A stretch of DNA of 17,183 bases from UBA1738 sp045655325. GTDB taxonomy: Bacteria; Bacillota; Clostridia; UBA1381. Position numbers and translations under genes: made by a program. The notes beneath the pieces were generated by a model that searched no databases, was not told the DNA's origin, and was given only the letters and a program-made list of their open reading frames with translations. Numbering within the stretch: position 1 is the stretch's first letter; each line of letters opens with the position of its first letter. Where the stretch lies: contig JAZOOY010000010.1 in assembly GCA_045655325.1 (NCBI GenBank), positions 1-17,183 of the forward strand, given 5' to 3'. Below are positions 14,943 through 17,183 of the stretch, piece by piece.

Positions 14943-15860
14943 TTATTGAATTTCGTCAATATTGTATGGTGTTGTCTGATATACGAAGTAATTTAGCCAG
15001 TTCGAATAAAGAAGATTCGCATGACTTCTCCAAGTTACCTTTGGTTCTTTTGTATCATCGTCATTTTCAAAATAATTTTCAGGTACCTTAATAGGAAGTC
15101 CTGCATTCTTATCACGTAAATACTCATTTTGAAGAGTATTTGCATCATATTCTGAATGACCTGTTACAAAAATCTGTCTTCCCTTGTCTGTTGAAATTAC
15201 ATAAACACCTGCTTTTTCAGAACTTGAAAGAATCTTAAGTTCAGGAACATTTTCAATTTCTTCTCGCAAGACAGTTGTGTGTCTTGAATGTGGCACCATA
15301 AACTTATCATCAAAACCACGGAAAAGAATAGACTTCTTGTAATCCACAGTGTGCTCAAAAATTCCAAACAATTTTTCAGGAAGCGGATGCTTTTTAATAC
15401 CGTAATGGTAGTAAAGTCCCGCTTGAGCTCCCCAACAGATGTGGAATGTGCTTGTAACGTGGGTTTTGCTCCATTCCATAATTTCACAAAGCTCATCCCA
15501 GTAGTTTACTTCTTCAAATTCCATCTGTTCAACAGGTGCACCTGTGATAATCATTCCGTCATACTTTTTGTGTTTAATTTCATCAAAAGTCTGATAGAAA
15601 TTGATCAAATGCTGGCTATCTGTATGCTTGGACTTATGGGTTGCTGTCTGTAAAAATTCAAGTTCTACCTGAAGTGGTGTGTTTCCCAAAAGTCTTGAAA
15701 ATTGTGTTTCTGTTGCTATTTTTGTAGGCATCAGATTTAAAAGTAAAATTTTAAGAGGTCTGATGTCCTGTGTTAGCGCACGAGTTTCTGTTATGACAAA
15801 TATATTCTCCTCGTGCAAGGTTTCCGTTGCCGGAAGGTCATTAGGGATTTTAATCGGCAT
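14943..15860 (-). CDS. metAA: Homoserine O-acetyltransferase (MetA/MetAA type)
   Basis: A 305-aa cytoplasmic enzyme of the MetA family, which acylates the hydroxyl of L-homoserine in methionine synthesis. Numbering matches the family exactly: Cys142 in HICWGAQAG is the acyl-accepting nucleophile, and His235 with Glu237 in VTGHSEYD complete the catalytic set. Residue 111 is Glu (GAPVEQMEFEEV), the residue reported to favour acetyl-CoA over succinyl-CoA (Gly111 in E. coli). The product should therefore be O-acetyl-homoserine, the substrate of the preceding metY product. The start overlaps the metY stop by one base (TAATG), with GAGGTG just upstream, so the pair is translationally coupled. Length and motifs are normal, and nothing is missing. 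Confidence 0.95.
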   Translation of the reverse strand: MPIKIPNDLPATETLHEENIFVITETRALTQDIRPLKILLLNLMPTKIATETQFSRLLGNTPLQVELEFLQTATHKSKHTDSQHLINFYQTFDEIKHKKYDGMIITGAPVEQMEFEEVNYWDELCEIMEWSKTHVTSTFHICWGAQAGLYYHYGIKKHPLPEKLFGIFEHTVDYKKSILFRGFDDKFMVPHSRHTTVLREEIENVPELKILSSSEKAGVYVISTDKGRQIFVTGHSEYDANTLQNEYLRDKNAGLPIKVPENYFENDDDTKEPKVTWRSHANLLYSNWLNYFVYQTTPYNIDEIQ

Positions 15861-17137
15861 TATTTCACCTCGTTTAATGCTTGCTTAATATCTTCAATAA
15901 TATCGTCAGCGTTTTCAATACCAACTGACATTCTGATAAGATCAGAACCGATTCCTGCGTCTACAAGCTGTTCTTCAGTTAGCTGACGGTGTGTTGTTGA
16001 TGCAGGGTGTAGTACACAAGTTCTAAGGTCTGCAACGTGTACCACGATAGCTGCAAGCTTTAAGCTATCCATAAACTTAACAGCCGCTTCTCTTCCACCC
16101 TTGATACCAAAGGAAATAACACCACAAGCACCCTTTGGAAGATACTTTTCTGCAAGGTCATAGTATTCGTTAGACTTTAGCTTGGGATAGTTAACCCAAG
16201 CAATCTTGTCATTATTTTCAAGGAATTCTGCTACTTTCATTGCATTTTCGCAATGTCTTTCCATACGAAGATGCAAAGTTTCAAGTCCCATATTTAATAA
16301 GAATGCGTTCATTGCACTTGTTGCAACACCGAAGTCACGTACAAGCTGAACTCTTAACTTTGTAATAAATGCAGCGTTTCCAAATCTTTCTGTATAAACA
16401 ACGCCGTGGTATGAATCATCAGGCTGTGTAAGTTCAGGAAATTTTCCGTTATCCCAGTTAAACTTACCGCTATCTACTACAACACCACCAACGATTGTTG
16501 CATGGCCGTCCATGTACTTTGTTGTTGAATGAATTACGATATCGGCGCCAAATTCAAAAGGTCTACAAAGAATTGGTGTTGCAAATGTATTGTCAACCAT
16601 TAGAGGAACATCATGCTTATGAGCAATATTTGCGTATCTTTCAATATCTAGTACGCAAAGTGCTGGGTTTGCAATGGTTTCGCCAAAAACAAGACGTGTA
16701 TTTTCATCAAATAAAGCGTCAATTTCCTCATCTGTCATTTCAGGTGTTACAAAACGAACCTCAATTCCTAATTTTTTTAGAGTAACTGCAAAAAGATTCA
16801 CTGTTCCGCCGTAAATTGAAGAAAGACTTATGAAGTTCTGACCTGCTGATGTAATGTTTAAAATAGCAAGTAAATTTGCCATCTGCCCTGATGTTGTAAG
16901 AACAGAGCCAACACCGCCTTCTAAGTCGGAAATCTTTGCTTCTACACATTCAAGAGTCGGGTTTGAGATTCTTGAATACATATGACCAGGAGCCTTTAAG
17001 TCAAAAAGGTCACCCAAGTGGTCAGCAGAATCATACTTGAAAGTTGTGCTTTGGTATATCGGAAGAACTCTTGGTTCTCCATTTTTGGGTTCATAACCGC
17101 TTTGGGCACATTTTGTTTCAATTTTGAAATCAGACAT
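15860..17137 (-). CDS. metY: O-acetylhomoserine sulfhydrylase (PLP-dependent)
   Basis: A 425-aa enzyme of the Cys/Met metabolism PLP family that makes homocysteine from O-acetyl-homoserine and sulfide. Visible signatures are the N-terminal TKCAQSGYEP and LPIYQSTTF, YSRISNPT (phosphate-contacting Tyr and Arg), VDNTFATP (Asp182, pyridine nitrogen) and HSTTKYMDGH with Lys207 forming the PLP aldimine. Its length is typical of MetY and longer than CGS/CBL (~380-400), which supports sulfhydrylase over cystathionine enzymes; pairing with an acetyl-type MetA agrees. The ATG at 17146 would lie inside the AAAGGATGAT ribosome binding site; the ATG at 17137 is spaced 8 bases from AAAGG and begins the conserved N-terminus, so 17137 is chosen. 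It shares an operon with metA. Confidence 0.94.
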   Translation of the reverse strand: MSDFKIETKCAQSGYEPKNGEPRVLPIYQSTTFKYDSADHLGDLFDLKAPGHMYSRISNPTLECVEAKISDLEGGVGSVLTTSGQMANLLAILNITSAGQNFISLSSIYGGTVNLFAVTLKKLGIEVRFVTPEMTDEEIDALFDENTRLVFGETIANPALCVLDIERYANIAHKHDVPLMVDNTFATPILCRPFEFGADIVIHSTTKYMDGHATIVGGVVVDSGKFNWDNGKFPELTQPDDSYHGVVYTERFGNAAFITKLRVQLVRDFGVATSAMNAFLLNMGLETLHLRMERHCENAMKVAEFLENNDKIAWVNYPKLKSNEYYDLAEKYLPKGACGVISFGIKGGREAAVKFMDSLKLAAIVVHVADLRTCVLHPASTTHRQLTEEQLVDAGIGSDLIRMSVGIENADDIIEDIKQALNEVK

Positions 17138-17183
17138 TTTTATCATCCTTTCTTAAATAAAAAAGCTTTCGCCAAAAGAATTT
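17138..17183 (-). promoter_or_regulatory. Partial leader of the metY-metA operon, with U-rich run
   Basis: Only ~46 bases of the upstream region are in the window. The minus strand reads GGCGAAAGC followed by TTTTTTATTT, then the AAAGGA ribosome binding site. A U-run this close to the start can be the tail of a leader terminator, as in SAM-sensing riboswitches before methionine genes. The 5' part is outside the window, so no riboswitch can be shown. Confidence 0.2.

Noticed and set aside
15288..15653. A 121-codon plus-strand open frame opposite metA
   Set aside because: It is antisense to a gene whose catalytic residues are all in place; there is no separate evidence of expression.
14943..17137. 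metY-metA as part of the glycan system
   Set aside because: The genes are complete, standard methionine-synthesis enzymes, separated from the locus by a strong bidirectional terminator, so adjacency is probably incidental.
17138..17146. Upstream ATG at 17146 for metY
   Set aside because: This ATG overlaps the AAAGGATG ribosome binding site, so it has no room for one of its own; the ATG at 17137 is well spaced.

Overview
The window looks like chromosome from a low-GC, Gram-positive anaerobe of the Clostridia. The pointers are strong AGGAGG-type ribosome binding sites, three-SLH-repeat (S-layer homology) cell-surface proteins with Gram-positive signal peptides, AT-rich coding, and a Clostridia-style metY-metA pair. 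I cannot name a genus from the sequence alone. There is no insertion sequence, phage gene, CRISPR array, tRNA or rRNA.

Region 1 (1-13602, all on the minus strand) is a surface-glycan locus. In transcription order it encodes: a 544-aa secreted protein with a C-terminal SLH anchor; an 837-aa secreted protein with degenerate SLH-like segments and no recognised catalytic domain; a 694-aa secreted protein of three tandem carbohydrate-binding-like modules with no enzyme and no anchor; a ~1558-aa SLH-anchored glycoside hydrolase of clan GH-A (GH42/GH164-like) with several binding modules, one apparently inserted in the catalytic barrel; a GH92 exo-alpha-mannosidase without signal peptide; and a trehalase-like (alpha/alpha)6-barrel glycosidase cut by the window edge. 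The first four genes are separated by 24, 13 and about 73 bases and probably form one transcript. A 232-base spacer with two related hairpins separates them from the two cytoplasmic enzymes, which overlap each other by 11 bases.

Region 2 (13603-14772) holds the divergent intergenic region and an AraC-family regulator on the plus strand. It faces away from the locus and is its likely regulator. A 21-bp-spaced direct repeat lies beside a plausible -35 box for the locus. The regulator ends at a perfect 19-bp hairpin terminator that also serves the genes on the other side.

Region 3 (14773-17183, minus strand) is ordinary methionine biosynthesis: O-acetylhomoserine sulfhydrylase (metY) and homoserine O-acetyltransferase (metA, by its Glu111), joined by a TAATG overlap. 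It appears unrelated to the glycan locus.

Inferred logic: surface proteins bind and partly cut a glycan held at the S-layer, fragments enter through a transporter not in this window, and the cytoplasmic GH92 and trehalase-like enzymes finish them. The GH92 points to an alpha-mannoside-containing substrate. The actual glycan, and the roles of the 837-aa and 694-aa proteins, are unknown and are the most novel part.
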